64,000 bases of DNA from Micromonospora zamorensis (lineage in GTDB: Bacteria; Actinomycetota; Actinomycetes; Mycobacteriales; Micromonosporaceae). Both the position numbers and the translations under genes were made by a program. The stretch lies in the NCBI RefSeq assembly GCF_900090275.1, contig NZ_LT607755.1, positions 2,294,001-2,358,000 of the forward strand. Reading direction: 5' to 3'. Every line of letters starts with the position of its first letter. The stretch's first letter is position 1. The notes under the pieces were generated by a model. The model had not been told where the DNA came from and searched no databases. It saw nothing but the letters and a program-made list of their open reading frames with translations. Shown here piece by piece: positions 29,234-38,416 of the stretch.

Positions 29234-30619
29234 TCAGTTGACCTCTTTGGCGAGCAGGTCGCCGACGGCGGCGCGGACCGGGTCGGGGTTCGCCCAGCTC
29301 CAGTTGGGATGCGCGCGGTTGGTGAGCAGGGCCAGGACGAGTCTGCGGCCCGGGTCGACCAGGAGTGAGGGGCCGGCGAAACCGGTGTGGCCGAACGTCC
29401 GGGCCGAGGCGAGCCGACCCATGAACCAGCTCTGGTTGAGCACCACTCCCAGACCGTGGGCGGCGGTCCGATTGGGCCGCTCCGGGTCGACGGCGGGTTT
29501 CCCGGAGTTCTGGTTGGTGAGCATCCGGCGTACGGTCGCCGCCGAGAGGACCCGCTTGCCCTGGTAAGTGCCCCCGTCGAGGAGCATCTGACCGATCGCC
29601 GCCAGGTCGGTGGCGGTGGCGAAGATGCCGGCGTGGCCGGCCACACCGCCGAGGTGGTTGGCGACATCGTCGTGGACGGTGCCCCGGAGCAGACCCCGCG
29701 ACGAGCGGGCGTCGGTGGCGACGAGACGACCGGCCTTCGCGCTGCCGGACAACCAGGTGTTCGGGTTGAAGCCGGTGTCGCGCAGGCCGAGCGGGCCGGT
29801 GAGGCCGCTCTTGAGCGCCTGGTCGAGACGCTGACCGGTGACCTTCTCGACGATCTTGCCGGCGACCATGAGCCCGACGCTGGAATAGCGGAACGTGTTG
29901 CCGGGCACGGCACCGGAGACCAGCCCGGTGGTGAGCACGGCGTTCCAGCGAGCCGCGTTGTCGGAAAGCCCGGTGACCTTGGCGCCGACGGGCAGACCGC
30001 TGGTGTGGGTGAGCAGCATCTCGACGGTGACCCGCTCGGTGCCCGCGCCGGTGAAGGCGGGCAGGTAGTCGCGGACCTGCGCACCCAGGTCGACGCGTCC
30101 CTTGTCGACCTGCTGCAACAGCAGGATGGCCGTGTACACCTTCGTGACCGATGCGAGGTCGAAGACGGAGTCGGGACGCATCTCGACGCGCTGGTCCGCC
30201 GCGAGCAGCTTGGGGCCCGCTCCGTAGCGCAGAGCGTCCCCGACCGCAGTGTGCACCGTTGTCTTCCCGTCGACCAGGACGACAGCGACAGCACCGGGAA
30301 AGCCCTTGTGCTGGACGGTCTGCGGTGTGGCGGGCAGGTGCCGCCGCAGCAGCGCGGTCACGTCCTGCGCGTAGCGGGCCTGCCCGGCCGGCGCGGCGGC
30401 GCCGCTCGGGGACGCGGTGGCGCTCGGAGAGCCCGACGGCGACGTGGCGTTCCCCGCCGCGCCGAAACCCACCCTGTTGCCAGCGGCGTCGGTCGCGGTC
30501 ACCGCGTCACCGGGACCGGCCACACCCGGGTCCGGCGAGCCACTGTCGCCGCACCCGGCAATGGCGGAGGTGGCAGCGGCCAGGCCGGCCCCCAGCAGAG
30601 TACGACGCGCAACGAGCAT
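29234..30619 (-). CDS. Serine hydrolase lipoprotein (class C beta-lactamase / D-Ala-D-Ala carboxypeptidase fold)
   Basis: A 461-residue exported protein. The start at ATG 30619 gives a signal with ARRTLLG and lipobox AIAGC (Cys23); the twin arginine makes Tat export possible. A Ser/Ala/Pro linker (about 24-85) is followed by a penicillin-binding fold: SVTK (Ser157, Lys160), the tyrosine motif YSS (Tyr245) and HTGFAG near the end in place of KTG. Families with this set include esterases, peptidases and N-acetylmuramic acid hydrolases; the role is therefore uncertain. It is divergent from the flavin monooxygenase gene. Confidence 0.85.
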   Translation of the reverse strand: MLVARRTLLGAGLAAATSAIAGCGDSGSPDPGVAGPGDAVTATDAAGNRVGFGAAGNATSPSGSPSATASPSGAAAPAGQARYAQDVTALLRRHLPATPQTVQHKGFPGAVAVVLVDGKTTVHTAVGDALRYGAGPKLLAADQRVEMRPDSVFDLASVTKVYTAILLLQQVDKGRVDLGAQVRDYLPAFTGAGTERVTVEMLLTHTSGLPVGAKVTGLSDNAARWNAVLTTGLVSGAVPGNTFRYSSVGLMVAGKIVEKVTGQRLDQALKSGLTGPLGLRDTGFNPNTWLSGSAKAGRLVATDARSSRGLLRGTVHDDVANHLGGVAGHAGIFATATDLAAIGQMLLDGGTYQGKRVLSAATVRRMLTNQNSGKPAVDPERPNRTAAHGLGVVLNQSWFMGRLASARTFGHTGFAGPSLLVDPGRRLVLALLTNRAHPNWSWANPDPVRAAVGDLLAKEVN

Positions 30620-30854
30620 GCCGGAGATCGTGACAGTTGACACTGACGCACGCCAACCGGACCGGCCGAACGTCGATGTCGTCCATCCCATCGGCCGACA
30701 AGTGGTCACCTGCCGGACACGGTCGGTCGACAACCGTGGGGTTGTGCGACGATCGGCGAGCGTCACGCCGAACGACCGTCCACCGGTCCGACCGCGCACC
30801 GAACGCTGGCGGGCACGGCGGAGGGCACACACCTCGCATCCCTTGGAGAGCACG

Positions 30855-32231
30855 ATGTCCCTCTCCCCTTCCCGGGTCTTCGCAGAGCTGAACGCGGCTC
30901 GACCCCCTGACCAGGCCGCCCCGATGATGGGAACGGCCGTCGTGGTCGGTGGCAGCATCGCCGGCCTGCTGGCCGCCCGGGTGCTGTCCGATCACGCCGA
31001 CAGCGTCGTCATCATCGACCGGGACGACCCCCAGGTGGCCGGCGCGCGACCCGGCGTCCCCCAGGGGACGCAACTGCACGCGCTGCTGCCCGGCGGCCTC
31101 CTCCAGCTGGAGCGCCTTTTCCCGGGATTCCGCGAAGAGGCGCTGGCGCACGGGGCGATCGAGGCGCCACCCGAAGCCCGGCGCAACTACCTCGACGGCC
31201 GCGCGAAGGTCGTCGTCCCCGACGACGCCGACAGCCTGGCGGGCAGCCGGCCGCTGCTGGAGGGGCTGATCCGTCAGCAGGTGCTGCGGCTGCCCAACGT
31301 CAAGACGGTCACCGCCCGAGCCACCGGCCTCGTGTTCGAGGGCGCCGCGGTCACCGGTGTCCGCTGCGAGGTCGGCGGGGTCGTCGGCGTCGAGAGGGGC
31401 GACCTCGTGGTGGACGCCATGGGGCGGTCGAGCCGACTCTCGGACTGGCTGGAGCAGGCCGGCTGGGACCGGCCGGTCACCCGGCGGATGACCACGCACC
31501 TCAACTACGCGACCGCCCTGTTCCGACGCCCGGCGGTCACCCCGCCCTCGACGGTCGTGCTGGCGCTGCACACCCCGAAGGTGGGGCTGGACGTGGCCGG
31601 GGCCGCGTTCTTCGCCATTGAGGACGGCCGGTGGATGGCCATGATGGCCGGTTACGGCGACGACCGCCCGGGGCGCACCGCGGAGGACTTCGTCCGCCGT
31701 CTGCGGGAGCAGTTCCCACCGGAGTTCGGCGAGCTCGCCGACCAGGAGATGCTCGGCGACGTCCAGACCTACCACCACGCCGACAGCCGGCGACGGGACT
31801 TCCACGCGCTGAAGCGGTTTCCGGCCGGCCTGGTCAGCGTCGGCGACGCCGTCGCGTCGTTCAACCCGGTGTACGGGCAGGGGATGACGTCGGCAGCCCT
31901 GCACGCGGCCTGCCTGTCGATGTATCTGCGGTCCGGCCCCGATCTGCGGGCGCCCGCGCACCACTTCCTCGCGTTGCAACAGGTCGTGGTCGACGCGGCG
32001 TGGTCGATCTCGACCTCCGCCGACCTGGCATTGCCCCACGTCGACGGGCCCTACCCGCGCGGCTACCGGATCTCCAGCTGGGCGAGCCGGCAGATCATCG
32101 CCGCCACCGTCACGGACGTGGCGACCGCCCGCCGGTTCAACGACGTGGTCTCCATGCGCGAGCACCCACGGGCGCTGGCCCGGCCCGGCGTGCTCCTCGG
32201 CGCGCTGCGCGCCAACCGACGCGCGCGCTGA
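30855..32231 (+). CDS. FAD-dependent monooxygenase (PHBH-fold)
   Basis: A 458-residue flavoprotein of the class A hydroxylase type. The FAD-binding Rossmann motif is VVVGGSIAGLLAARVL (about residues 28-43), and the second FAD motif is SVGDAVASFNPVYGQGM, where the GD contacts the ribityl chain. Close relatives are annotated as geranylgeranyl reductase-like or 2-polyprenyl-6-methoxyphenol hydroxylase-like proteins. It stands alone, so no pathway is indicated. ATG 30855 follows TTGGAGAG by four bases. Confidence 0.85.
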   Translation: MSLSPSRVFAELNAARPPDQAAPMMGTAVVVGGSIAGLLAARVLSDHADSVVIIDRDDPQVAGARPGVPQGTQLHALLPGGLLQLERLFPGFREEALAHGAIEAPPEARRNYLDGRAKVVVPDDADSLAGSRPLLEGLIRQQVLRLPNVKTVTARATGLVFEGAAVTGVRCEVGGVVGVERGDLVVDAMGRSSRLSDWLEQAGWDRPVTRRMTTHLNYATALFRRPAVTPPSTVVLALHTPKVGLDVAGAAFFAIEDGRWMAMMAGYGDDRPGRTAEDFVRRLREQFPPEFGELADQEMLGDVQTYHHADSRRRDFHALKRFPAGLVSVGDAVASFNPVYGQGMTSAALHAACLSMYLRSGPDLRAPAHHFLALQQVVVDAAWSISTSADLALPHVDGPYPRGYRISSWASRQIIAATVTDVATARRFNDVVSMREHPRALARPGVLLGALRANRRAR

Positions 32232-32256
32232 CGACCCCGCACCTGAGCACTGACGG

Positions 32257-32285
32257 CCCGGCGACCTCGTTACGAGGCCGCCGGG
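32257..32285. terminator. Terminator between monooxygenase and UPF0303 gene
   Basis: CCCGGCG-A-CCTCG (32257-32269) pairs with CGAGG-C-CGCCGGG (32273-32285), 12 pairs with one mismatch and a 3-base loop. It lies between two converging genes. Confidence 0.65.
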
Positions 32286-32294
32286 TCCGATCGT

Positions 32295-32771
32295 CTAGCG
32301 GGGGAGCTTACGCAGGACGTCGACGACGAAACGGTGGTCGTCGAGCTGCGGCAGCCCGGAGACACCGACCCAACCCACCACGCCGGTGCCGCGGACGCGC
32401 AGCGGCACCGCGCCACCGGCCGCCGCGTACCGTGAGGCCGGCAGGCCGTACCTCTCGGCCAGCGTCACCTGCTTGTCCTGGCACAACCGGGCCATGTACA
32501 GCGACGAGTGCTCGAACCGCATCACGACCCGACCCTTGCGGCGCAGCCACGCGTCGTTGTCGGCCGTGGACCCCGGCAGGCCACAGTGGAACAGTTGGCG
32601 CCCGGCCCGCCACACCCCGACCGAGACCGGCAACCGCTGCTCGGTCGCGGCGGTGACGGCGAGCATCCCCAGCTCGTACGCGTCCGTCTCGGACAGGCCC
32701 GCGAGCTCCAGCTCGCCCTCCTCGCGCAGCAGCTCGTCCAGGGTCGGCCACGCGTCACGGTCAGTTGACAT
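32295..32771 (-). CDS. UPF0303 / haem-degrading-domain (HbpS-GlcG-like) protein
   Basis: A 158-residue protein of the UPF0303 branch of the Haem_degrading (DUF336) fold. Typical stretches are LPVSVGVWRAGRQLFHCGLP, NDAWLRRKGRVVMRFEHSS and the glycine-rich end SGLPQLDDH. Relatives include haem-binding HbpS of Streptomyces, but the UPF0303 branch has no settled role. ATG 32771 follows GAGGAGAAG by about four bases, and the gene starts 27 bases after the SDR gene, so it is probably the last gene of the iron operon region. Confidence 0.82.
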   Translation of the reverse strand: MSTDRDAWPTLDELLREEGELELAGLSETDAYELGMLAVTAATEQRLPVSVGVWRAGRQLFHCGLPGSTADNDAWLRRKGRVVMRFEHSSLYMARLCQDKQVTLAERYGLPASRYAAAGGAVPLRVRGTGVVGWVGVSGLPQLDDHRFVVDVLRKLPR

Positions 32772-32798
32772 GTTTCTTCTCCTCGTCGAACGGGGCGA

Positions 32799-34259
32799 TC
32801 ACCAGGCGCAGGGCGCGTAGTCCTTCAGGAAACAGCCGTACAGGTCCTCGCCCAGCTCGCCGCGGACGATCGGGTCGTACACCCGGGCCGCGCCGTCGAC
32901 CAGGTCCAGTGGGGCGTGGAAGCCCTCGTCGGCCAGTCGCATCTTCGTCGGGTGGGGGCGTTCGTCGGTGATCCAGCCGGTGTCGACGCTGGTCATCAGG
33001 ATGCCGTCGGTCAGCATCTCCTCGGCGCTGGTGCGGGTCAGCATGTTCAGCGCCGCCTTGGCCATGTTGGTGTGCGGGTGCCCCGGCCCCTTGTAGCCCC
33101 GGCCGAACTGGCCCTCCATCGCCGACACGTTCACCACGTACTTGCGGCGGGCCGCCGCTGCGGCCATCGCCGGGCGCAGCCGGCTGACCAGCACGAACGG
33201 CGCGGTGACGTTGCACAGTTGGACCTCGAGCAACTCGACCGGGTCCACCTCCTGCACCCGCTGGACCCAGCTGTTGACCGAGTCGAGGTCCGGTACGAGG
33301 CCACCGGCGTCGATGGCCGTGGACGCCGCGATGCGTTCCGGCGAGGCGGAACCGCTGGTGAGCGCCAGCGCGGTGAGCGCGTGCGGAGTGAGCGCCGTCG
33401 ACTGTGGCGCGGCGGTCAGGCTCCCCACCGGGCCGCCCTGGCCGTCCGGCTTGGCGAAGGTGATCAGCTCCGGCAGCGGGCCGTCCGGCAGGGCCGCGGC
33501 CTCCGCGGCGATGAGCTGCGCGTACGCCCCGGGGGAGCGGCGGACGGTCTGCGCCGCGTTGTTGATCAGGATGTCGAGGGGGCCCTGGCTGCTGACCGAG
33601 TCGGCGAGGGCGATCACCTGGGCGGGGTCGCGCAGGTCGATCCCGACGATGCGCAGGCGGTGCAGCCAGTCCCCGCTGTCGGGCATCGCGGCGAACCGGC
33701 GGACCGCGTCGTGCGGGAACCGCGTGGTCACCGTCGTGTGGGCGCCGTCGCGCAGCAACCGCAGAGCGATGTACATGCCGATCTTGGCCCGGCCGCCGGT
33801 GAGCAGGGCGCGCCGCCCGGTCAGGTCGGTACGGGCGTCGCGGCGCTCCCGGTTGAGCGCGGCGCAGGACGGGCAGAGCTGGTGGTAGAAGGCGTCCACC
33901 TCGCGGTAGCGCTGCTTGCAGACATAGCAGCCGCGTGGGTTGTGCAGGAAGCCCGCCGTCTCGCCCGCGACGGAGGTGGCGAGCGGGATGCCCTGGGTCT
34001 CGTCGTCGATGCGTCCCGGAGCGCCGGTGGCGGTGGCCTCCGTCACCGCCCGGTCGGCGGCGAGGATGGCGTCCCGCCGTTCCTCGCGTCGCCTCTGCTT
34101 GATCACCTTGTAGAGCCGCGCGGTGGCCCGCTGCACCCGCACCACGTCGGGATGGTCGGAGGGCAGCGCCTCCAACGCCTCGAAGACGCTGAGGCAGGCC
34201 TCCAGCCGGCTTCGGTCAATGCCGTCCTGACCGTTTTCGGTAATGTTGTCCACCGTCAT
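32799..34259 (-). CDS. Atypical SDR with N-terminal four-cysteine (zinc ribbon-like) region
   Basis: A 486-residue protein. Residues 1-100 are helical; residues 111-132 carry CYVC and CPSC (Cys111, 114, 129, 132), a likely zinc site. The SDR domain follows, with TGGRAKIG (154-161) as the cofactor loop, ILINNAAQT, and VNVSAMEGQFG. The usual catalytic Tyr-x-x-x-Lys is replaced: the aligned stretch reads HPHTNMAKAALNM, with Thr where Tyr is expected. I recall this variant as conserved in relatives, so it marks a subfamily, not damage. ATG 34259 is chosen; it lies 102 bases after the SIP gene and 27 before the UPF0303 gene. Substrate unknown. Confidence 0.8.
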   Translation of the reverse strand: MTVDNITENGQDGIDRSRLEACLSVFEALEALPSDHPDVVRVQRATARLYKVIKQRRREERRDAILAADRAVTEATATGAPGRIDDETQGIPLATSVAGETAGFLHNPRGCYVCKQRYREVDAFYHQLCPSCAALNRERRDARTDLTGRRALLTGGRAKIGMYIALRLLRDGAHTTVTTRFPHDAVRRFAAMPDSGDWLHRLRIVGIDLRDPAQVIALADSVSSQGPLDILINNAAQTVRRSPGAYAQLIAAEAAALPDGPLPELITFAKPDGQGGPVGSLTAAPQSTALTPHALTALALTSGSASPERIAASTAIDAGGLVPDLDSVNSWVQRVQEVDPVELLEVQLCNVTAPFVLVSRLRPAMAAAAARRKYVVNVSAMEGQFGRGYKGPGHPHTNMAKAALNMLTRTSAEEMLTDGILMTSVDTGWITDERPHPTKMRLADEGFHAPLDLVDGAARVYDPIVRGELGEDLYGCFLKDYAPCAW

Positions 34260-34361
34260 GCGTCTTTGTCTCGTCCCGTATCCCGTGCCGGATCCAGCCG
34301 GCTCGCCCCAAGTCCGACCCGAAACTGTACGCACCGTGCGGCCCGCGACGCACGTCGTGCG

Positions 34362-35267
34362 TCAGTTGGCGTCGGCGTGGCCGAGGCGCCAGTAGCCCAT
34401 GAAGGCCACCGCCCGCCGGTCCAGACCTCGCTCGGCGACCAGGTGCCGGCGCAGTGTGCGGATGACGCCGGCCTCTCCGGCCAGCCACGCGTACAGCGGC
34501 GCCGTGGCCACCTCCTCGGGCACCTCCCAGAGGATCTCGGTGTCCACGTCCACGTCCGGGACGGGCTGCCTGGTCGCCGACGCGCGGGGCACCAGCAGTT
34601 GGTCGGCCGCGGCGGCGACGGCGGGCACCAGCCGGCTGCCGTACCCGTCGACACCCCGGGTCATCCAGCGGACCTCGACGCCGGGGGGCGCCACCAGCGG
34701 CAGCACGTCGTCGGCGTGGGGCACCTCCAGCAGAACCACCCCCCGGGTGTCGAGGGGCAGTCGCTCGCAGATGCTGCCGATCGCCGGCACGGCGGTCTCG
34801 TCCCCGGCCAGCAGCAGGCAGCTCCCGTCCGACGGTCGGAACTCGACCCCGCCGTGGTTGCCGTCGTAGCCGGAGTCCGGCCCGACGATGGCGATCTGGT
34901 CGCCGGCGCCCACCCGCCGCGCCCAGCGTGTCGCCGGCCCGCCGTCACCGTGCAGCACCAGGTCGACGTCGACCTCGGCCAGGTGCGGTCGGACGGCCCG
35001 TACGGTGTAGGTGCGGATCGGGTTACGCCTGTGCTCGGGCAGCGCCCGCCACTGCGCGTACCAGTCCGCCCCCTCCGGGAAATCCACCCCGCGCTGGTCG
35101 GGCAGCGGCAGTGCCAACTTGATGCGCTGGTCGTAACCGTTGTCGGCGAAGCGGTCGAGGTCCACTCCGGTGAAGGTCACCCGGAGAAAGGACGGGCTGA
35201 GCCGGCGTACCGCACGGACGGTGACGGTGAACACGCGCCACGGGGCGATGGGCAGGGTGTTGGTCAT
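34362..35267 (-). CDS. Siderophore-interacting protein (flavin-dependent ferric-siderophore reductase)
   Basis: A 301-residue member of the SIP/ViuB family that releases iron inside the cell by reducing ferric siderophores. Characteristic parts are RTYTVRAVRP (FAD site), VGPDSGYDG, LLAGDETAVPAI (NAD(P)H site), and the C-terminal AWLAGEAGVIRTLRRHL followed by GYWRLG. It starts 28 bases after the permease gene, so it belongs to the iron uptake operon led by the ATPase gene at 39250. Confidence 0.94.
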   Translation of the reverse strand: MTNTLPIAPWRVFTVTVRAVRRLSPSFLRVTFTGVDLDRFADNGYDQRIKLALPLPDQRGVDFPEGADWYAQWRALPEHRRNPIRTYTVRAVRPHLAEVDVDLVLHGDGGPATRWARRVGAGDQIAIVGPDSGYDGNHGGVEFRPSDGSCLLLAGDETAVPAIGSICERLPLDTRGVVLLEVPHADDVLPLVAPPGVEVRWMTRGVDGYGSRLVPAVAAAADQLLVPRASATRQPVPDVDVDTEILWEVPEEVATAPLYAWLAGEAGVIRTLRRHLVAERGLDRRAVAFMGYWRLGHADAN

Positions 35268-35295
35268 GGGTGCCTCTCCGGGTTCGGTCCGGCGT

Positions 35296-37404
35296 CTACC
35301 GGGTGTTGGTCGTCTTTGCGCGTGACCGCCACAGCAGCCAGACGAAGTACGGGGCGCCGATCATGGCGGTGACCAGGCCGGCGGGAATCTGGGCCGGAGC
35401 GATGAGCGTCCGGCCGACGGTGTCGGCGATGCTGACCAGCGCCGCGCCGAGCAGCGCGGCCACCGGGAGCACCCGGGAATGCCGGCCACCGACGAGCGCC
35501 CGGGCGGCGTGCGGGGCGACCAGCCCGACGAAGCCGATGACCCCGACGGCCGAGACAGCGGTGGAGGTGAGCAGCGCCGCCGCGCCGAGCGCGATCAGAC
35601 GGGTGCGTTCCAGGGGGACGCCCAGCACCCGGGGAGTGTCGTCGTCCAGCGCCATCAGGTCGAGTTCGCGACGGGCGGCGACGACGGCCGGGGTGAGCAC
35701 CAGCAGGGCGATCAGCACCGGCAGCACCTGGGTGGGCATCCGACCGTAGGTGGAGCCGGACAGCCAGGTCAGCGCCTTGCCGGTGTTCCACGGGTCGAAG
35801 GCGACGACCAGGTAGGTGATGACCGCCATGCCGCCCTGCCAGGCGCCGAAGCCGATCAGCACCAGCCGGTCGGAGCTCAGTCCGCCGCGCCAGGCCAGGC
35901 CGTACACCAGGGCGAAGGCCAGCATCGCGCCGAGCCCGGCGACACCGGAGACGGCCCACACCCCGGCCAGCGGCACGAAGGTGAGCAGTGAGACGGCCCC
36001 CAGCCCGGCGCCGGCGGTGATGCCGAGGATGCCGGGTTCGGCCAGCGGGTTGCGGCAGACCGCCTGAACTGTGGTGCCGGCAACCGCCAGCGCCGCGCCG
36101 GCCAGGACCGCCGCAGCGACGCGCGGCCACCGCTGGTCCAGCACAAAGGTGTACGCGGGCCCGGTGCTGCCGTTGAGCCAGTTCAGCACGTCACCGAGCA
36201 GCACCCAGGTGTCACCGGCGAGCATGCCGACCGCCACGGCGCCAACGGTCAGGACGGCGGTGACGGTGAGGACGCTGCGGTGGAAGGGGGCGGAGCGGAC
36301 GGCCGCGTGCCCGCCGGGCGGGCGGCGGGTGGGGCCCGCGTCGCGGTGCCGGCGGGCCAGCCAGATGAGGATCGCCGCGCCGAACAGGGTGGTGACCACG
36401 CCGGTGGGAATGTCGACACCGGCCTGCCCGCCCATCACGGCGCGCAGCAGCACGTCGGAGCCGAGGACGATGATGACCCCGGCGATGCCGGACAACGGCA
36501 GCAGGATCCGGTGCCGGTGCACCCCCGGCACCACGGGGGCGAGCAGCCGGACGATCACCGGGGCGCACAGGCCGACGAAACCGACCGGGCCGGTGAGGGT
36601 GACGGCCGCGGCGGACAGCAGCACGGCCAGCACCATGACGGTGAGGCGGGTGCGCCGCACGTTGAGACCGAGCACGGTGGCGGTGTCGTCGCCGAGGGCG
36701 AGGATGTCGAGGCGGTGCCCGAGCAGCATCAGCACCACGACGGCGCCGACGAGCACCGGGGCCAGTTGGGTCAGCGCCGTCAGGTCGCTCTGCACCAGCG
36801 AGCCGTTTCCCCAGGCGAACAGACCGATGGTGGCCTGCTCGAACAGGAGCAGCAGCAGGGTCGTCACCGACCCGAGGGCCAGCGCGGTCGCCGAGCCGGC
36901 GAGGATGAGTCGGGTGGTGCCGGCCTGGCCACCGGAGGACATCGCCATCACCAGGCCGGCGGCGGCGAGCCCTCCGCAGAAGGCGAGGCCACCGGCGGGC
37001 AGCGCGGGCAGCGAGACGCCGAACGCGGCCACGGCGACGATCGCCAGGTGGGCGCCCGCGTTGACAGCGAGGGTGTCGGGGGACGCGAGTGGGTTGCGGG
37101 CGATCGACTGCAACGCGGCGCCGGCGAACCCGAGCGCGACGCCGATGGCCAACCCGGCGAGCAGCCGGGGCAACCGGGAGGCGAGCAGGACGCGGGCCGC
37201 CTCGTCGTCGGCGCCCGTCGCCAGCCGCAGCAGGTCGAGGGCGCCGACCGTCGAGGTGCCCTGGGTCAGGTGCACCGCGCCCACCACGAGCAGCAGCAGG
37301 ATCGCGGCGACGAAGACAGCGGCGACGCGGGGGACGGCCAGGCGTCCGCCCGGAGCCGGCCGGGTGGCCGGCTCCGGACGTGGGGGTGCGCTCAGCACGC
37401 TCAC
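35296..37404 (-). CDS. Fused double FecCD-type permease for iron-siderophore import
   Basis: A 702-residue protein holding two complete FecCD permease domains (about residues 50-335 and 370-700), as in FhuB of Enterobacteria; most actinomycetes use two separate genes. Both halves have the R-L-P-R start (SRLPRLLAG; QRWPRVAAA), NPLA..PD/PG and GFVGL..P segments, so both should contact the ATPase. GTG 37404 overlaps the binding-protein stop by GTGA, implying coupled translation and excluding longer starts. Confidence 0.93.
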   Translation of the reverse strand: MSVLSAPPRPEPATRPAPGGRLAVPRVAAVFVAAILLLLVVGAVHLTQGTSTVGALDLLRLATGADDEAARVLLASRLPRLLAGLAIGVALGFAGAALQSIARNPLASPDTLAVNAGAHLAIVAVAAFGVSLPALPAGGLAFCGGLAAAGLVMAMSSGGQAGTTRLILAGSATALALGSVTTLLLLLFEQATIGLFAWGNGSLVQSDLTALTQLAPVLVGAVVVLMLLGHRLDILALGDDTATVLGLNVRRTRLTVMVLAVLLSAAAVTLTGPVGFVGLCAPVIVRLLAPVVPGVHRHRILLPLSGIAGVIIVLGSDVLLRAVMGGQAGVDIPTGVVTTLFGAAILIWLARRHRDAGPTRRPPGGHAAVRSAPFHRSVLTVTAVLTVGAVAVGMLAGDTWVLLGDVLNWLNGSTGPAYTFVLDQRWPRVAAAVLAGAALAVAGTTVQAVCRNPLAEPGILGITAGAGLGAVSLLTFVPLAGVWAVSGVAGLGAMLAFALVYGLAWRGGLSSDRLVLIGFGAWQGGMAVITYLVVAFDPWNTGKALTWLSGSTYGRMPTQVLPVLIALLVLTPAVVAARRELDLMALDDDTPRVLGVPLERTRLIALGAAALLTSTAVSAVGVIGFVGLVAPHAARALVGGRHSRVLPVAALLGAALVSIADTVGRTLIAPAQIPAGLVTAMIGAPYFVWLLWRSRAKTTNTR

Positions 37405-38384
37405 ACCGCGTACGTCTTGACGAGTTCGTCGATGTACTGCTTGCCGGAGAGCGGGCCGCCGAAGGTCCACATGCCGTTGGGCATCTTGCGCACGTTGCCC
37501 TTCTGGACGAAGGGCAGCGACTTCCAGATGGCGTTGCCGGCGAGACCGTCGGCGAACACGTCGTCGCCGTCGGAGGCGTTGTAGAAGAAGCGCAGGTTCG
37601 GGTCCTTGAGGACCGTCATGCCCTCGACGTCGGTCTGGCCGAGACCCCACGCCTCGTCGACCTTGCCGGTCCAGGCGTTGGTGAGGCCGAGCTGGGTGCC
37701 GATCTCGGAGACGAGAGAGCCCTTGCCGAACATGCGGATGCTGACGGTGCTGCCCTCCTTCCAGCCGTCGGCCATGGCGAACGGACGGCCGGCGGCGCCC
37801 GCGTCGGCGATCTTCTTCTTGCCGTCGGCGATGGCCGCGTCGAAGTCGGCGAGCAGCTTCTCCGCCTCGGTGGTCTTGCCGACGGCCTTCGCGATCATGT
37901 TGAGGTCCGCGCGCATCCGGCCGAGGTTGTCGGTGGCGTCACTGCCCTTGGCGACCACGACGGGGGCGTACTTCTCCAGCTGGCTGACCATGTTGGCGCC
38001 CCGGTCGTCCTCCATCACGATGAGGTCGGGCTGGAGGGCGACGATCGAGTCGACGCTGGGCTCGCCGCGCGTACCGACGTCCTTGACACCCGGGTCGAGC
38101 TTCGCGGAGGTGACCCAGGTGCCGTAGCCCTTGGGGTCGGCGACACCGACGGGCATGACGCCCAGGCTGACCAGCATCTCGACCTCGCCCCACTCGAGCC
38201 CGACGACCTTGGTCGCCGGGGCCTTGAGGGTGATCTCCTTGCCGCGGCTGTCGGTGAGGGTGACCGGGCCGCCGGCCGCCGAGGATGAGGTCTCGGGGGC
38301 CGCGGCGTTCTCGGTGGTGCCGCAGGCGCCGAGCGTCAACGCGGCGACGACGGCGAGGAGGGCGGTGAAACGGGTACGGGTCAT
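37401..38384 (-). CDS. Iron-siderophore ABC transporter substrate-binding lipoprotein
   Basis: A 327-residue binding protein of the FepB/FhuD class III fold. The signal peptide ends LGACG (lipobox, Cys21). The domain starts with PVTLTDSRGKEITLK, has VVGLEWGEVEMLVSLG, and the PDLIVMEDD strand at the interlobe helix. Siderophore type is not readable. It starts 32 bases after the ATPase gene and overlaps the permease gene by four bases. Confidence 0.93.
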   Translation of the reverse strand: MTRTRFTALLAVVAALTLGACGTTENAAAPETSSSAAGGPVTLTDSRGKEITLKAPATKVVGLEWGEVEMLVSLGVMPVGVADPKGYGTWVTSAKLDPGVKDVGTRGEPSVDSIVALQPDLIVMEDDRGANMVSQLEKYAPVVVAKGSDATDNLGRMRADLNMIAKAVGKTTEAEKLLADFDAAIADGKKKIADAGAAGRPFAMADGWKEGSTVSIRMFGKGSLVSEIGTQLGLTNAWTGKVDEAWGLGQTDVEGMTVLKDPNLRFFYNASDGDDVFADGLAGNAIWKSLPFVQKGNVRKMPNGMWTFGGPLSGKQYIDELVKTYAV

Positions 38385-38416
38385 GACGGTCTTTCTCTGC
38401 TGGGGATGAGGGGTGT

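Noticed and set aside
32916..35372. An 818-codon open frame on the plus strand
   Set aside because: It is antisense to the SDR and siderophore-interacting protein genes; both real genes have family motifs.
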